DNA of 64,000 bases from Streptococcus ictaluri 707-05 (lineage in GTDB: Bacteria; Bacillota; Bacilli; Lactobacillales; Streptococcaceae): assembly GCF_000188015.2 (NCBI RefSeq), contig NZ_AEUX02000008.1, forward strand, positions 154,808-218,807, given 5' to 3'. This document shows, in pieces, positions 50,852 to 61,553 of this stretch; positions within the stretch are counted from its first letter, which is position 1, and every line of letters starts with the position of its first letter. The position numbers and the translations under genes were made by a program. Below the pieces are notes generated by a model that did not search any database, was not told the DNA's origin, and was given only the letters and a program-made list of their open reading frames with translations.

Positions 50852-51961
50852 ATGACAAAAATAGCAATTATAGGAGCAGGGATTGTAGGTGCTAGTGCAG
50901 CCTACTTTTTAAAAGAAAAAGGTTATCAAGAAGTCGTTCTTTTTGATAAGGAAGAAGGTCAGGCGAGTAAGGCAGCAGCTGGTATCATTTGCCCTTGGTT
51001 TTCAAAACGTCGTCACAAAGCTTGGTATAAAATGGCTCGACTCGGAGCTGACTTTTATCAAGAACTAGTTGAGAAGCTAGCAAAAGATGGTTATGAGACC
51101 AGTTTTTATCAACAAACAGGCGTCTATCTTTTGAAAAACAAAGAAAAACAATTAGAAGCCCTTTATGATTTAGCAAATGAACGAAGAGCCATATCACCCT
51201 TGATTGGAGACTTAAGGTTACTGTCAAAGGAAGAAGTAGCTAGTGCATTTCCTGGTCTTCAAGGCTTTGATAATTGTTTATGGGCTAGTGGTGCTGCTCA
51301 TGTCGATGGTAAGCGTTTATGTCAAACCTTGATAAGTGCCAGTGGCTATCCCATTTATCGTAAATCAGTTAACCTATTGCCTTTAGAAAAAGGCTATCAG
51401 ATTGATGGAGATTATTTTGATGTGGTTATTTTAGCTGCGGGAGCTTGGCTCCCTCAACTCTTAAGTCCGTTGGGTTATGAGGTTGATGTTCGTCCTCAAA
51501 AGGGACAATTAATTGATTACCAAATGGAAGCCTTACAAACAGATGATTATGCGGTGGTTATGCCTGAAGGAGAGCTGGATATTATTCCTTTTGATAAAGG
51601 AAAGATTTCAGTAGGGGCTAGTCATGAAAATGATAAAGGATATGATGTGACTTTAGATTATGCCATTCTCAATCATTTAGAAAAAGAAGCTCTTCATTAT
51701 TTTCCTAGCCTAAAAGAGGCCAAAGAAAAAAGGTATCGCGTTGGGATAAGAGCCTATACCAGTGACTATTCTCCCTTTTATGGAATGGTTCCTGGATTAG
51801 AAAATCTCTATGCGGCTAGCGGTCTAGGATCTTCGGGATTAACAACAGGTCCTTTGATTGCCCATGAAATGGTTGCACTTTTGACAGGTGGTGACCAAAG
51901 ATTAGATGCCAATGACTATCCTATTACGACTTACCTAATTCCAGCTGATGGTAAAAAGTGA
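50852..51961 (+). CDS. FAD-dependent oxidoreductase (DAO family)
   Basis: The 369-residue flavoenzyme has the N-terminal dinucleotide fold KIAIIGAGIVGASAAYFLKE and the D-amino-acid-oxidase/glycine-oxidase layout: KAAAGIICPWFSKRRHKAWY, AAHVDGKRLCQTL, VILAAGAWLPQLL, and C-terminal ASGLGSSGLTTGPLIAHEMV that binds the flavin. The substrate is probably an amine or amino acid, unknown. It begins six bases after the ZIP gene and ends 57 bases before rmlA. Confidence 0.88.
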   Translation: MTKIAIIGAGIVGASAAYFLKEKGYQEVVLFDKEEGQASKAAAGIICPWFSKRRHKAWYKMARLGADFYQELVEKLAKDGYETSFYQQTGVYLLKNKEKQLEALYDLANERRAISPLIGDLRLLSKEEVASAFPGLQGFDNCLWASGAAHVDGKRLCQTLISASGYPIYRKSVNLLPLEKGYQIDGDYFDVVILAAGAWLPQLLSPLGYEVDVRPQKGQLIDYQMEALQTDDYAVVMPEGELDIIPFDKGKISVGASHENDKGYDVTLDYAILNHLEKEALHYFPSLKEAKEKRYRVGIRAYTSDYSPFYGMVPGLENLYAASGLGSSGLTTGPLIAHEMVALLTGGDQRLDANDYPITTYLIPADGKK

Positions 51962-52018
51962 CACTGCTTTCAAAAAATGATAAAATACTATAGTACAATT
52001 TAGAAGAGGAGAACTACT

Positions 52019-52888
52019 ATGAAAGGTATTATTCTAGCAGGAGGTTCAGGGACACGTCTATATCCCCTTACTCGTGCTGCATCAAAACAATTGATGCCCA
52101 TTTACGACAAACCAATGATTTACTATCCGCTTTCAACACTGATGTTGGCTGGTATTAAAGATATTTTAATCATTTCTACCCCTCAAGACCTTCCACGATT
52201 TGAAGAATTGCTAGGTGATGGGTCAGAATTTGGTATTCGTTTGTCTTATAAAGAACAACCAAGCCCAGATGGTTTGGCACAAGCCTTTATTATTGGTGAA
52301 GAGTTTATCGGTGATGATCGTGTGGCCTTGATTTTGGGAGATAATATCTATCACGGTAATGGCTTAACGAAGATGCTCCAAAAAGCTGCTGCTAAAGAAA
52401 AAGGAGCAACTGTATTTGGCTACCAAGTGAAAGACCCAGAACGTTTTGGTGTGGTTGAATTCGATGATGACATGAATGCCATTTCCATCGAAGAAAAACC
52501 CCTAGAGCCAAAATCTCATTATGCTGTTACAGGATTGTATTTCTATGACAATGATGTGGTTGAGATTGCTAAAAATATTAAACCAAGCCCTCGCGAAGAG
52601 CTTGAGATTACAGATGTTAACAAGGCCTATTTGGAACGCGGTGACTTGTCTGTTGAGTTAATGGGACGAGGCTTTGCTTGGCTTGATACTGGAACTCACG
52701 AAAGTCTTCTAGAGGCTGCACAATATATCGAAACGGTTCAACGTCTCCAAAATGCACAAGTGGCTAATTTGGAAGAAATTGCTTACCGTATGGGTTATAT
52801 TAGCAAAGAAGATGTTCACGAGCTAGCGCAATCCTTGAAGAAAAATGAATACGGACAATACTTACTCCGTTTGATTGGAGAAGCCTAA
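52019..52888 (+). CDS. rmlA: Glucose-1-phosphate thymidylyltransferase
   Basis: The 289-residue enzyme makes dTDP-glucose, the first step to dTDP-L-rhamnose for the rhamnose-rich group carbohydrate. The signature [20 protein letters not shown] at residues 8-27 binds d[34 protein letters not shown] and [15 protein letters not shown] are all typical. AGAGGAGAAC precedes the ATG. It ends one base into rmlC. In streptococci also called rfbA. Confidence 0.95.
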   Translation: MKGIILAGGSGTRLYPLTRAASKQLMPIYDKPMIYYPLSTLMLAGIKDILIISTPQDLPRFEELLGDGSEFGIRLSYKEQPSPDGLAQAFIIGEEFIGDDRVALILGDNIYHGNGLTKMLQKAAAKEKGATVFGYQVKDPERFGVVEFDDDMNAISIEEKPLEPKSHYAVTGLYFYDNDVVEIAKNIKPSPREELEITDVNKAYLERGDLSVELMGRGFAWLDTGTHESLLEAAQYIETVQRLQNAQVANLEEIAYRMGYISKEDVHELAQSLKKNEYGQYLLRLIGEA

Positions 52889-53481
52889 TGAATGATAATT
52901 TCTTTGGTAAAACCTTAGCCGTTCGCCAGATTGAAGAGATTCCTGGTTTGCTTGAGTTTGATATTCCTGTCCATGGTGATAACCGTGGTTGGTTTAAAGA
53001 AAATTTCCAAAAGGAAAAGATGTTGCCACTAGGCTTCCCAGAAAGCTTCTTTGCTGAAGGAAAATTACAAAATAATGTCAGCTTTTCGCGTAAACATGTC
53101 TTACGTGGTTTGCACGCAGAGCCATGGGATAAGTATATTTCTGTGGCAGACGGCGGTAAAGTCCTTGGGACTTGGGTAGACCTTCGTGAAGGGGATAGTT
53201 TTGGTAAAACTTATCAGACTATTATTGATGCTTCAAAAGGTATCTTTGTTCCTCGTGGCGTAGCTAATGGTTTTCAAGTCTTATCAGATACCGTCTCTTA
53301 TAGTTATTTGGTTAATGATTACTGGGCACTGGAGTTAAAACCAAAATATGCTTTTGTTAACTATGCTGACCCAGCATTAGGTATTAAATGGGAAAATCTT
53401 GATCAGGCAGAAGTCTCAGAAGCCGACAAGAACCACCCTTTATTAAAGGATGTCAATCCTCTAAAGGCTCAAGACCTTTAA
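52888..53481 (+). CDS. rmlC: dTDP-4-dehydrorhamnose 3,5-epimerase
   Basis: The 197-residue cupin-fold epimerase is the third step of dTDP-rhamnose synthesis. The active-site region is FSRKHVLRGLHAEPWDKYIS, with the catalytic His; VPRGVANGFQVLSDTVSYSY carries the partner residues. The start overlaps the rmlA stop by one base (TAATG). Also known as rfbC or cpsFQ in older streptococcal annotations. Confidence 0.94.
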   Translation: MNDNFFGKTLAVRQIEEIPGLLEFDIPVHGDNRGWFKENFQKEKMLPLGFPESFFAEGKLQNNVSFSRKHVLRGLHAEPWDKYISVADGGKVLGTWVDLREGDSFGKTYQTIIDASKGIFVPRGVANGFQVLSDTVSYSYLVNDYWALELKPKYAFVNYADPALGIKWENLDQAEVSEADKNHPLLKDVNPLKAQDL

Positions 53482-53506
53482 AAATAGGGTAGGAATCATT
53501 TTTTGA

Positions 53507-54605
<1,099 letters not shown>

Positions 54606-54607
<2 letters not shown>

Positions 54608-54649
54608 AAGAGGTAAAAGGGTCTTTTAGTCCCTTTTACTTCTTTTTTA
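54606..54649 (+). terminator. Terminator of rmlACB
   Basis: AGAGGTAAAAGGG pairs with CCCTTTTACTTCT around a short loop, followed by T residues; it begins at the rmlB stop. Confidence 0.8.
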
Positions 54650-54655
54650 GTGATT

Positions 54656-54847
54656 TTATTTGTTAAAGAAACCTTTGACCTTTTCAAAAGCATCTTGAAC
54701 AAAGTCATTTCCCTCAACCATTGCTTTTGCCTTGTCAAAATAGTCACCAAGCTCTGCTTTATGTTCTTCAACAAAGGCTTTAGCAGCAGCAAAATCTTTT
54801 TTAGCAATTAGGTTTTTAACCTCATCAAATAGTTCTTGTGGTTTCAT
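54656..54847 (-). CDS. Small conserved helical protein, 63 aa
   Basis: A 63-residue hydrophilic protein, MKPQELFDEVKNLIAKKDFA onward, consisting of three or four amphipathic helices and ending VKGFFNK. AGGAGGTTCTT is a strong ribosome site. There is no signal peptide. The composition (Ala, Lys, Glu, Asp; no Cys or Trp) suggests a small stress-type or helical-bundle protein, but I cannot name a family. It converges on rmlB. Confidence 0.7.
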   Translation of the reverse strand: MKPQELFDEVKNLIAKKDFAAAKAFVEEHKAELGDYFDKAKAMVEGNDFVQDAFEKVKGFFNK

Positions 54848-55032
54848 AAGAACCTCCTTGTTTTTTCTTTATTTAACCATAAGGAAAGCCTTTTCGCAAG
54901 TTATTACCTTTTCAAAAAAAGATTTCTTAATATTGACAGATTTTTCTCATATCTCAGGGTCTAACTATAAAATCGTAGCATATTTTCATCAGATTGGTAT
55001 AATAGTATCAAATGAGAAAAGGACTAAGATAG

Positions 55033-55521
55033 ATGACCCAATTAGCTACTATTTGTTATATTGACAACGGAGAGTCTTTGTTACTCTTACACCGTAATAA
55101 AAAAGAAAATGATGTTCATGAAGGCAAGTGGATTTCAGTGGGTGGTAAGCTAGAAGTAGGTGAGACTCCTGATGAATGTGCGCGTCGCGAGATTTTGGAA
55201 GAAACACACTTGACAGTTAAAGAAATGGATTTTAAGGGGATTATTACTTTCCCAGAATTTACTCCCGGACATGACTGGTATACCTATGTCTTTAAAGTGA
55301 CTGATTTTGAAGGACAACTGATTGCTGATGAGGATTCAAGAGAAGGTACTTTGGAATGGGTTCCTTATGACCAAGTTCTACAAAAGCCTACTTGGGAAGG
55401 GGATTACGATATTTTTAAATGGATATTGGAAGATCGTCCCTTCTTTTCAGCAAAATTTATCTATGATGAAAAGAATCATCTAAGGGACAAATCAGTTACC
55501 TTTTACCCCAAAGATATCTGA
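55033..55521 (+). CDS. NUDIX hydrolase, MutT/8-oxo-dGTPase-like
   Basis: The 162-residue enzyme contains the complete Nudix box GGKLEVGETPDECARREILE followed by ETHL (G-x5-E-x7-REU-x-EE-x-G-like). The strand TQLATICYIDNGESLLLLHR at the start and the C-terminal tail FFSAKFIYDEKNHLRDKSV resemble streptococcal MutX/8-oxo-dGTP diphosphatase. Substrate is inferred. It stands alone, about 60 bases before an AI-2E family transporter. Confidence 0.87.
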   Translation: MTQLATICYIDNGESLLLLHRNKKENDVHEGKWISVGGKLEVGETPDECARREILEETHLTVKEMDFKGIITFPEFTPGHDWYTYVFKVTDFEGQLIADEDSREGTLEWVPYDQVLQKPTWEGDYDIFKWILEDRPFFSAKFIYDEKNHLRDKSVTFYPKDI

Positions 55522-55581
55522 AGATTTAGGATAGCCAAATAGACATTTAATATTCTTAAAGAGGAAAGGAATGCTAGTTTA

Positions 55582-56760
55582 ATGCAATTAAACACCAAAA
55601 CCAGAAAACGAGATAGCTTATTTTATAAATGGATTTTAGACAATCAGGCTGTAATGGCACTAATGATAACCTTCTTAGTTTTTTTAACCATTTTTGTTTT
55701 CACAAAAATTTCATTTATATTTACTCCAATTTTTTCATTTTTTGCGGTTATCATGTTACCCATGGTCATCTCCACAATCCTATATTATTTAACGAAACCA
55801 TTAGTTGATTTGATTGAACATTTAGGACCAAGTCGAACCACCTCAATTTTTATTGTATTCGGTTTATTCATTTGCTTATTAGTTTGGGCAGTTTCTGGAT
55901 TTATTCCAATGATTCAAACACAAAGTAGAAGCTTTATTGAGGATTTACCCAAATATGTTGGAAAAGTTAATGTTGAAGCTAATAAGGTTTTGGAAAATGA
56001 GTGGTTGGTCAACTATAAACCTCAATTACAAGATCTCTTAGCAGAAACTAGCCAAAAAGCACTTGATTATGCCCAAACTTTTTCCAAAAATGCCATTGAT
56101 TGGGCAGGTAATTTTGCTGGAGCAATTGCACGCATCACTGTTGCTATTATTATTTCACCTTTTATTTTATTTTACTTCCTTCGTGATAGCGGTAAAATGA
56201 AAAACGGTTTGGTTGATGTTTTACCAATCAAATGGCGTCAACCCATTTCACGTGTTCTAGGAGATATTAATAAACAGTTATCAGGTTATATGCAAGGACA
56301 AGTGACAGTTGCCATTATTGTAGGATTGATGTTCTCCATCATGTTTAGTATTGTTGGTTTAAAATACTCAATTACCTTTGGGATTATAGCGGGTTTTTTA
56401 AATATGATTCCTTACTTAGGAAGCTTTTTAGCTATGATTCCGGTGATTATTATGGGCTTGGTTCAAGGTCCTTTGATGCTTGTTAAAGTGCTGATTATCT
56501 TCACCATTGAACAAACCATTGAAGGTCGTTTTGTGGCACCGCTAGTATTAGGAAACAAATTGAGTATTCATCCCATTACGATTATGTTCTTATTGTTAAC
56601 TGCTGGTTCTATGTTTGGTGTGTGGGGTGTCTTCTTAGTGATTCCGCTTTATGCTTCAGTCAAAGTAGTGGTCAAAGAAATTTTCGACTGGTATAAAGCT
56701 GTTAGTGGCATGTATGAAGAAGAATTAGTGGAAAAAGAGGAGTTAGGAAATGTTGAATAG
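55582..56760 (+). CDS. AI-2E family transporter (PerM/TqsA-like)
   Basis: The 392-residue membrane protein has about eight helices: two near the N terminus, a soluble stretch of about 90 residues, then five in the C-terminal half. The family hallmark GIIAGFLNMIPYLGSFLAMI and the motif APLVLGNKLSIHPITIMFLL are present. Members export signals or ions, often as Na+/H+ antiporters; the actual substrate here is unknown. It overlaps the following TPR gene by eleven bases. Confidence 0.9.
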   Translation: MQLNTKTRKRDSLFYKWILDNQAVMALMITFLVFLTIFVFTKISFIFTPIFSFFAVIMLPMVISTILYYLTKPLVDLIEHLGPSRTTSIFIVFGLFICLLVWAVSGFIPMIQTQSRSFIEDLPKYVGKVNVEANKVLENEWLVNYKPQLQDLLAETSQKALDYAQTFSKNAIDWAGNFAGAIARITVAIIISPFILFYFLRDSGKMKNGLVDVLPIKWRQPISRVLGDINKQLSGYMQGQVTVAIIVGLMFSIMFSIVGLKYSITFGIIAGFLNMIPYLGSFLAMIPVIIMGLVQGPLMLVKVLIIFTIEQTIEGRFVAPLVLGNKLSIHPITIMFLLLTAGSMFGVWGVFLVIPLYASVKVVVKEIFDWYKAVSGMYEEELVEKEELGNVE

Positions 56761-57988
56761 TGAAAAGATGGTGGCATCTCTTGATCAGCAAGACCTGCCT
56801 CATGCTCAGAAATATTTTGAAAAAGCTTTAAAAGAAGATGATGCAGAATCCTTGTTAGCTCTAGCTGAGTATTTAGAAAGCATTGGGTTTTTATCTCATG
56901 CCAAAAGAATTTACCAGCAACTTCAGGAGACTTATCCCGAAGTTTTGATTAATCTAGCTCAAATTGCAGCAGAAGATGGACAAATCGAAGAAGCCTTTCT
57001 TTATTTAGACCAAATACCTTCAGATAGTCCAGATTATATTGCTTCACTTTTGGTTATGGCAGACCTCTATGATATGGAAGGCTTAACCGATGTGGCTCGT
57101 GAAAAGCTCTTAAAAGCTAGTCAATTAAGTCAAGAGCCCCTTATTATTTTTGGATTAGCAGAGATTGAAATGGCCTTAGAACATTATCAAGAAGCCATTG
57201 AACAATACGCTAAATTAGATAATCGTCAAATACTAGAATTAACGGGCTTCTCAACTTATCAGCGAATAGGACATGCCTATGCCAATTTAGGAAAATTTGA
57301 AGCGGCAACGGAATTCTTGGAGAAAGCTATCGCTATTGAATACGATGATGAAACGCTCTTTGAATTGGCGACTCTCTTGTATGATCAAGGTCATTATCAA
57401 CGAGCTACACTTCATTTCAAGCAACTGGAGACTATGAATCCAAACTTTCCAGGTTATGAGTTTATTTTTGCCAAAAGTCTTCACCAAGAACATAAAACTG
57501 AAGAAGCACTACGCCTCATTCAACAAGGCTTAAGAAAAAATGCCTTTGATAGCCAATTACTTTTATTCACCTCACAATTGGCCTATGAATTGCATGACTT
57601 AGAGAGTGCTGAACGTTATTTACTTGAAGCAAAAGAAGTAGCTGTTGATACTGACGATATCTTAATGCGCTTGAGTAATCTTTATTTAGCAAGTGAACGA
57701 TTTGAGGAATTACTTGCTTTAGAAAGCGAAGACATTGATAATGTCTTGACCAAATGGAACTTAGCAAAAGCGCATCAAGCTTTAGATAATGAAGAAGAAG
57801 CATTGCATCTATATGATGCCATTTATACTGACTTACAGGAGAATCCAGAATTTTTACAAGATTATACCTATCTACTTAGAGAGTTTGGTCAGTATGAAAA
57901 GGCTATCCAATTAGCAGAAACATATGTGAAATTGGTCCCTGATGACCTTAATATGAAAAGCTTTTTAGATGATTTAAAGCATGATTAA
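56750..57988 (+). CDS. TPR-repeat protein
   Basis: The 412-residue soluble protein is built almost entirely of tetratricopeptide repeats of about 34 residues (for example YQRIGHAYANLGKFEAATEF and KWNLAKAHQALDNEEEALHL). No signal peptide or membrane segment is seen. It starts inside the transporter gene, so they are coupled. Such proteins act as scaffolds; the partner is unknown. A bidirectional terminator lies 10 bases after the stop. Confidence 0.87.
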   Translation: MLNSEKMVASLDQQDLPHAQKYFEKALKEDDAESLLALAEYLESIGFLSHAKRIYQQLQETYPEVLINLAQIAAEDGQIEEAFLYLDQIPSDSPDYIASLLVMADLYDMEGLTDVAREKLLKASQLSQEPLIIFGLAEIEMALEHYQEAIEQYAKLDNRQILELTGFSTYQRIGHAYANLGKFEAATEFLEKAIAIEYDDETLFELATLLYDQGHYQRATLHFKQLETMNPNFPGYEFIFAKSLHQEHKTEEALRLIQQGLRKNAFDSQLLLFTSQLAYELHDLESAERYLLEAKEVAVDTDDILMRLSNLYLASERFEELLALESEDIDNVLTKWNLAKAHQALDNEEEALHLYDAIYTDLQENPEFLQDYTYLLREFGQYEKAIQLAETYVKLVPDDLNMKSFLDDLKHD

Positions 57989-57996
57989 GACAGTAT

Positions 57997-58020
57997 AAAA
58001 GGAGCCTTAGGCTCCTTTTA
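57997..58020. terminator. Bidirectional terminator between the TPR gene and rqcH
   Basis: AAAAGGAGCC and GGCTCCTTTT pair around a TTA loop, with A and T runs on the two strands; it overlaps the rqcH stop. Confidence 0.8.
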
Positions 58021-59667
58021 ACGTTTCATGGCTTTTATTTTAGCTTCTTCAGGTGTTACCCGCAAAGTTTTTTGTCCCGTATAGGTGACAAAACCTGGCT
58101 TAGAGCCACTTGGTTTATGAAGTTTTTTGGCTTCAATCATATCAACCTGAACAAGATTGGATAGTCTCGCCTTTGAGTAATAAGCAGCTAGTTCAGCAGC
58201 GTCAGTCTTTACCTCATCACTAGGAGATAAGTTATCTTTAATTAAGACATGACTTCCTGGAATGTCTTTGGCATGAAACCAAAGTTCTCCCTTTTTGGCC
58301 ATTTTAAAGGTAACTTCTTCGTTTTGAAGATTATTTCGTCCCACCAGAATAATCGTTTTTCCATCAGAAGCTAAATATTCTTCAGGTTTTTTACGCTTAT
58401 GGCGTTTGTCACGATGTTTGCCTTTTAGGAATCCTGCTTGGAAGAGTTCTTCACGAATATCGTCAATATCTTCTCTGCTTGCTTGACTTAAGGTATAATC
58501 AACGCTTTCAAGGTAAGTGATGGTTTCTTTGGTTTCTTTAATTAAGCCAGATAAATGCTTAACAGCTTCTTTTAATTTTTGATATTTTTTAAAGTAGCGT
58601 TGGGCATTTTGATTGGGTGTAAGGGCTTTATCAAGAGCAATGGTTAGTTTTTCACCCGTGTAATAGTTGTCTAGCTCGACAAAGTCTTTGTTATTTGGTA
58701 CTAGACTCAGGTAGGTTGTCAGCAACTCACCCTTTTGGCGAAAGTCTTCAGCATGATCGGTAGCCAGTAACTCATCTTCTTGTTTGAGAAGTTTTTTTCG
58801 GTTTTTATCTAGTTCATTTTGAATGCGATGCAAAAGATCACTGGCCTGCTGATTGATGCGATCTCTTTCGGCTTTATCTTGATAATAATAATCCAAAAGC
58901 TCAGATAAGGAGCCAGAAAATGGTTGTGCTCCTTTGAAAGCAATGGGCGCAAAAGATTTATCAGTCAGATGAGGACGAGTCTTTTCTTGAAAGAAGTGAC
59001 GAAAAGACTTGAGTTTATCAGAAGTTAAGACTTGTGATAATTCCTTAGCAGTATCCCTCCCCAAACCTTGAAAATAAGTTTGTAAGGCTTTAGGAGTCAG
59101 TTCTTGAGTCTGCAAAATCTCAAATAGTTTGATATCAGGAATGGTAAAGGGGTCTAAGGCATTGGTTTGAGGTGGAGCGCTATAGGTAGACCCAGGTAAA
59201 ATAGTACGGTAAGAATTTTGAGAAAATCCGACGTGTTTAATAGATTCAATGATTTTATTTTGATTACGATCCACTAAGATGATGTTGCTATGTTTTCCCA
59301 TAATCTCAATAACTAAAGTGGCTTTAATCGCATCTCCAATTTCATTTTTGTTAGAGACTGTCATTTCAATGATGCGGTCATTTTGGAGTTGTTCGAAGCT
59401 TTCAATCACAGCTCCTTGAAGGTATTTCCGCATAATCATGGTGAAGGTATTGGGAAACTGAGGATTTTGAAGATCAGCCTCTGTAATCTGAACCCGCCCA
59501 AAAACAGAGTGAGCTGAAAGCAGTAATTTATAGTTTTGGCGATTTTGTCGTATAGTCAGAACTAATTCGCGCTCAAACGGTTGATTGACTTTTTGGATGC
59601 GACCATAAAGAATGGCTTCCTTGAGTTCCTTTGTTAAATGATGTAAGAAAAAGCCGTCAAAAGACAT
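58018..59667 (-). CDS. rqcH: Rqc2 homologue RqcH / fibronectin-binding protein (Fbp54/PavA/FbpA)
   Basis: The 549-residue NFACT protein recognises peptidyl-tRNA on split 50S subunits and adds Ala tails to stalled chains. It has been described in streptococci as the surface fibronectin-binding protein Fbp54/PavA. NFACT-N starts MSFDGFFLHHLTKELKEAIL. Two coiled-coil segments lie near 270-420. The NFACT-R domain has DGKTIILVGRNNLQNEEVTF and WFHAKDIPGSHVLIK. It has no signal peptide. AAGGAGAAAC precedes the ATG. Intact. Confidence 0.92.
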   Translation of the reverse strand: MSFDGFFLHHLTKELKEAILYGRIQKVNQPFERELVLTIRQNRQNYKLLLSAHSVFGRVQITEADLQNPQFPNTFTMIMRKYLQGAVIESFEQLQNDRIIEMTVSNKNEIGDAIKATLVIEIMGKHSNIILVDRNQNKIIESIKHVGFSQNSYRTILPGSTYSAPPQTNALDPFTIPDIKLFEILQTQELTPKALQTYFQGLGRDTAKELSQVLTSDKLKSFRHFFQEKTRPHLTDKSFAPIAFKGAQPFSGSLSELLDYYYQDKAERDRINQQASDLLHRIQNELDKNRKKLLKQEDELLATDHAEDFRQKGELLTTYLSLVPNNKDFVELDNYYTGEKLTIALDKALTPNQNAQRYFKKYQKLKEAVKHLSGLIKETKETITYLESVDYTLSQASREDIDDIREELFQAGFLKGKHRDKRHKRKKPEEYLASDGKTIILVGRNNLQNEEVTFKMAKKGELWFHAKDIPGSHVLIKDNLSPSDEVKTDAAELAAYYSKARLSNLVQVDMIEAKKLHKPSGSKPGFVTYTGQKTLRVTPEEAKIKAMKR

Positions 59668-59759
59668 GGTTTCTCCTTTCTGAATTCTAATCTCTTCATT
59701 ATACCATAAAAGTAGGGCAGACAGTCTGACTATAAGAAAGAAGCATTTAATGAAAATGA

Positions 59760-59773
59760 AAATGCCTTGAAAT
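59760..59773. repeat. 14-bp direct repeat, left copy
   Basis: AAATGCCTTGAAAT here is identical to 60846-60859. The two copies bracket a decayed IS1239-like element. This may be an unusually long target duplication or a scar of another element. Confidence 0.7.
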
Positions 59774-60845
59774 CGAAAGTTCTAAAATGAAGTTAGCCAC
59801 TTGAGTGTATGAAAAAAACATCTCAGAGAGATATAATTGTAATCACGACAAGAACAATTAGAAAGACTCTGAAATGCAAGACTATTATACACCAAAAGGG
59901 AAGCATTTAACACTAACCGACCGCAGAAATATAGAACGTTGGCTTCGAGAAGGATACTCCAACCGTGAAATAGCAAGAAGATTAGCGAAAGCTCCTCAAA
60001 CGATTCACAATGAGATTAAACGTGGGCAAGTCAGACAAAAAGTACGTCAGGGTAAGTTTGAGTTGGTCTATTCAACGGATTATGCTCAAAAAGTTTATGA
60101 GAATAATCGTAAGAGGTCTGTCAAACCAGCTAAATTAACGAAAGCCCTAAAAGACAAGATTTTGCATTATCTGAAGCAGAAATACTCGCCGGAGATGATG
60201 GTAAAAGCCAAAGGTGTGGAGGCTCATAGATCGTCCATCTACTACTGGATTCATCATGGTTACCTCGGTGTTACTGCAAAAGCTATGCTTTATCTTAGAC
60301 TGAAAAAACTCCCAAAAAGTAAGCTAGTCCCAACTTTATGCCTTCTGGTAAGTCCATTCAAGAGTGACCCGGGGACATCAATAATTGGGAAAATATCGGC
60401 GATTTTGAGATTGATACTGTCATTCAGACAAAGGTTAAACATGAGTGTCTCTGGACTCTGACAGATCGTAAGAGCCGCTATTAGATTATTCGTCTCATTC
60501 CTGATAAGTTGGCTTCTTCGGTGAATACCGCTTTGAGAGCCATCTTACAATATTATCAAATCAAGTTCCATTACAGCAGATAACGGTACTGAATTTAGTC
60601 GTTTATCTGAGGTTTTTGACCCTGATAACATCTATTACGCTCATCCTTTTTCCTCTTGGGAGAGGAGGACCAATGAAAATCAAAATAGACTGATCCGACG
60701 TTGTTTACCAAAGGGAAGTAAAAATGCGACTCAGAAACAAATCGCATTATTGAAAATTGGATTAACAATTATCCTAAGAAAATACTTGATTACAAATCTC
60801 CTAGAGTGTTTTTGCAAAATGGCTAACTTGGACTTGAAATTTAGC
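59774..60845 (+). mobile_element. IS1239-like (IS30 family) element, decayed
   Basis: About 1,070 bp between two 14-bp direct repeats. Short inverted repeats AAGTTAGCCA (59790-59799) and its complement TGGCTAACTT (60820-60829) mark the inner ends; the precise outer ends are uncertain. The transposase is heavily damaged, so the copy is dead. It sits at the boundary between rqcH and a mobile-element region. Confidence 0.7.
59874..60826 (+). pseudogene. IS1239-like transposase, multiple lesions
   Basis: The N-terminal 160 residues are intact (MQDYYTPKGKHLTLTDRRNI; the helix-turn-helix GYSNREIARRLAKAPQTIHN) and resemble IS1239 of S. pyogenes. A frameshift near 60335 follows. The other frame reads MPSGKSIQE-stop-PGDINNWENIGDFEIDTV, then DRKSRY-TAG-IIRLIPDK (TAG at 60482-60484 where Gln is expected). 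A second shift near 60562 leads to SITADNGTEFSRLSEVF, and a third near 60760 to INNYPKKILDYKSPRVFLQN and the stop. At least three shifts and two nonsense codons are present. Confidence 0.85.
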
Positions 60846-60859
60846 AAATGCCTTGAAAT
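60846..60859. repeat. 14-bp direct repeat, right copy
   Basis: AAATGCCTTGAAAT, identical to 59760-59773. It lies about 65 bases before the terminator that precedes the mobile-element genes. Confidence 0.7.
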
Positions 60860-60923
60860 GGCTGAAATGAGAGAGTAAGTGTCTAGAGTTTTGGGAAACG
60901 TAAAATTGAATACCCTATAGCTT

Positions 60924-60952
60924 AAGAGAACGAGAAATTCGTTCTCTTTTTT
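60924..60952 (+). terminator. Strong terminator at the edge of the mobile region
   Basis: AGAGAACGA (60925-60933) pairs with TCGTTCTCT (60939-60947), followed by a T run. It probably insulates the small genes that follow from transcription entering from the left. Confidence 0.8.
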
Positions 60953-60986
60953 CGTTGCCTAAAACTGCTGAAAGGACACAAAACAG

Positions 60987-61268
60987 ATGTCAAATAATAT
61001 TGAAATCATCATGGATATTGAAACTCTAGACATATTTGAAGTGATAGATCTTGATGAAGAGAAAGAAGTGCCTGTTTCAGATTCTGAAACTTTTCCTAAA
61101 AAAGAGAAAGCATCTTCATATGATGATCTAAACAGAATTTGGTTAAGAAATGGTTATTATTACAAACCTTCAAGCCTTCTATAGGAAGTTGTAAGAGATG
61201 CCATCATCCATGAATTAAGCCCTCGAAATAAACACGGAACATATCCCTACTATTTATTGAATTATTGA
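60987..61268 (+). pseudogene. Small mobile-element protein, probable in-frame amber
   Basis: An ORF starting MSNNIEIIMDIETLDIFEVI runs 65 codons to TAG at 61182-61184 (YYYKPSSLL-stop). The same frame continues EVVRDAIIHELSPRNKHGTY and ends at TGA 61266-61268. The continuation is protein-like, so a 93-residue protein with a CAG-to-TAG change is likely; a genuine 65-residue protein is the alternative. Function unknown. An AAAGGACA ribosome site precedes the ATG. Confidence 0.6.
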
Positions 61269-61289
61269 AGCTGCAGAGGAGGAAAAGAA

Positions 61290-61553
61290 GTGACACAACA
61301 CATGCTGAACTGTTATCCAGAGTATTTTAAGGCTATTATGGATGGGACAAAGACATTTGAATGTCGCTATAACGATAGAGATTTTAAAGTTGGCGATGAA
61401 CTGTTACTGAGAGAATATGATCCCAAAAAAGGATACACCTATCCCTATCGCTGTATTGTTAGAAAAATAACTTATATTCTATCGGACTTTATCGGTCTAA
61501 AAGATGGTTATGTAATTTTAGGAGTGACAAATGAGCCCATTGATTATTTTTAA
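61290..61553 (+). CDS. DUF3850 (ASCH/PUA-like) protein
   Basis: The 87-residue protein starts at GTG 61290, with GAGGAGG nine bases upstream. It has the DUF3850 pattern: HMLNCYPEYFKAIMDGTKTF, ECRYNDRDFKVGDELLLREY, and a last strand LKDGYVILGV. ASCH/PUA-like folds bind RNA or modified nucleosides. Such genes are common in phages and integrative elements. It overlaps the next small gene by 23 bases. Confidence 0.8.
   Translation: MTQHMLNCYPEYFKAIMDGTKTFECRYNDRDFKVGDELLLREYDPKKGYTYPYRCIVRKITYILSDFIGLKDGYVILGVTNEPIDYF

Noticed and set aside
54858..55064. 68-codon open frame before the NUDIX gene
   Set aside because: No ribosome site, AT-rich composition, no protein-like features; it overlaps the NUDIX start in another frame.
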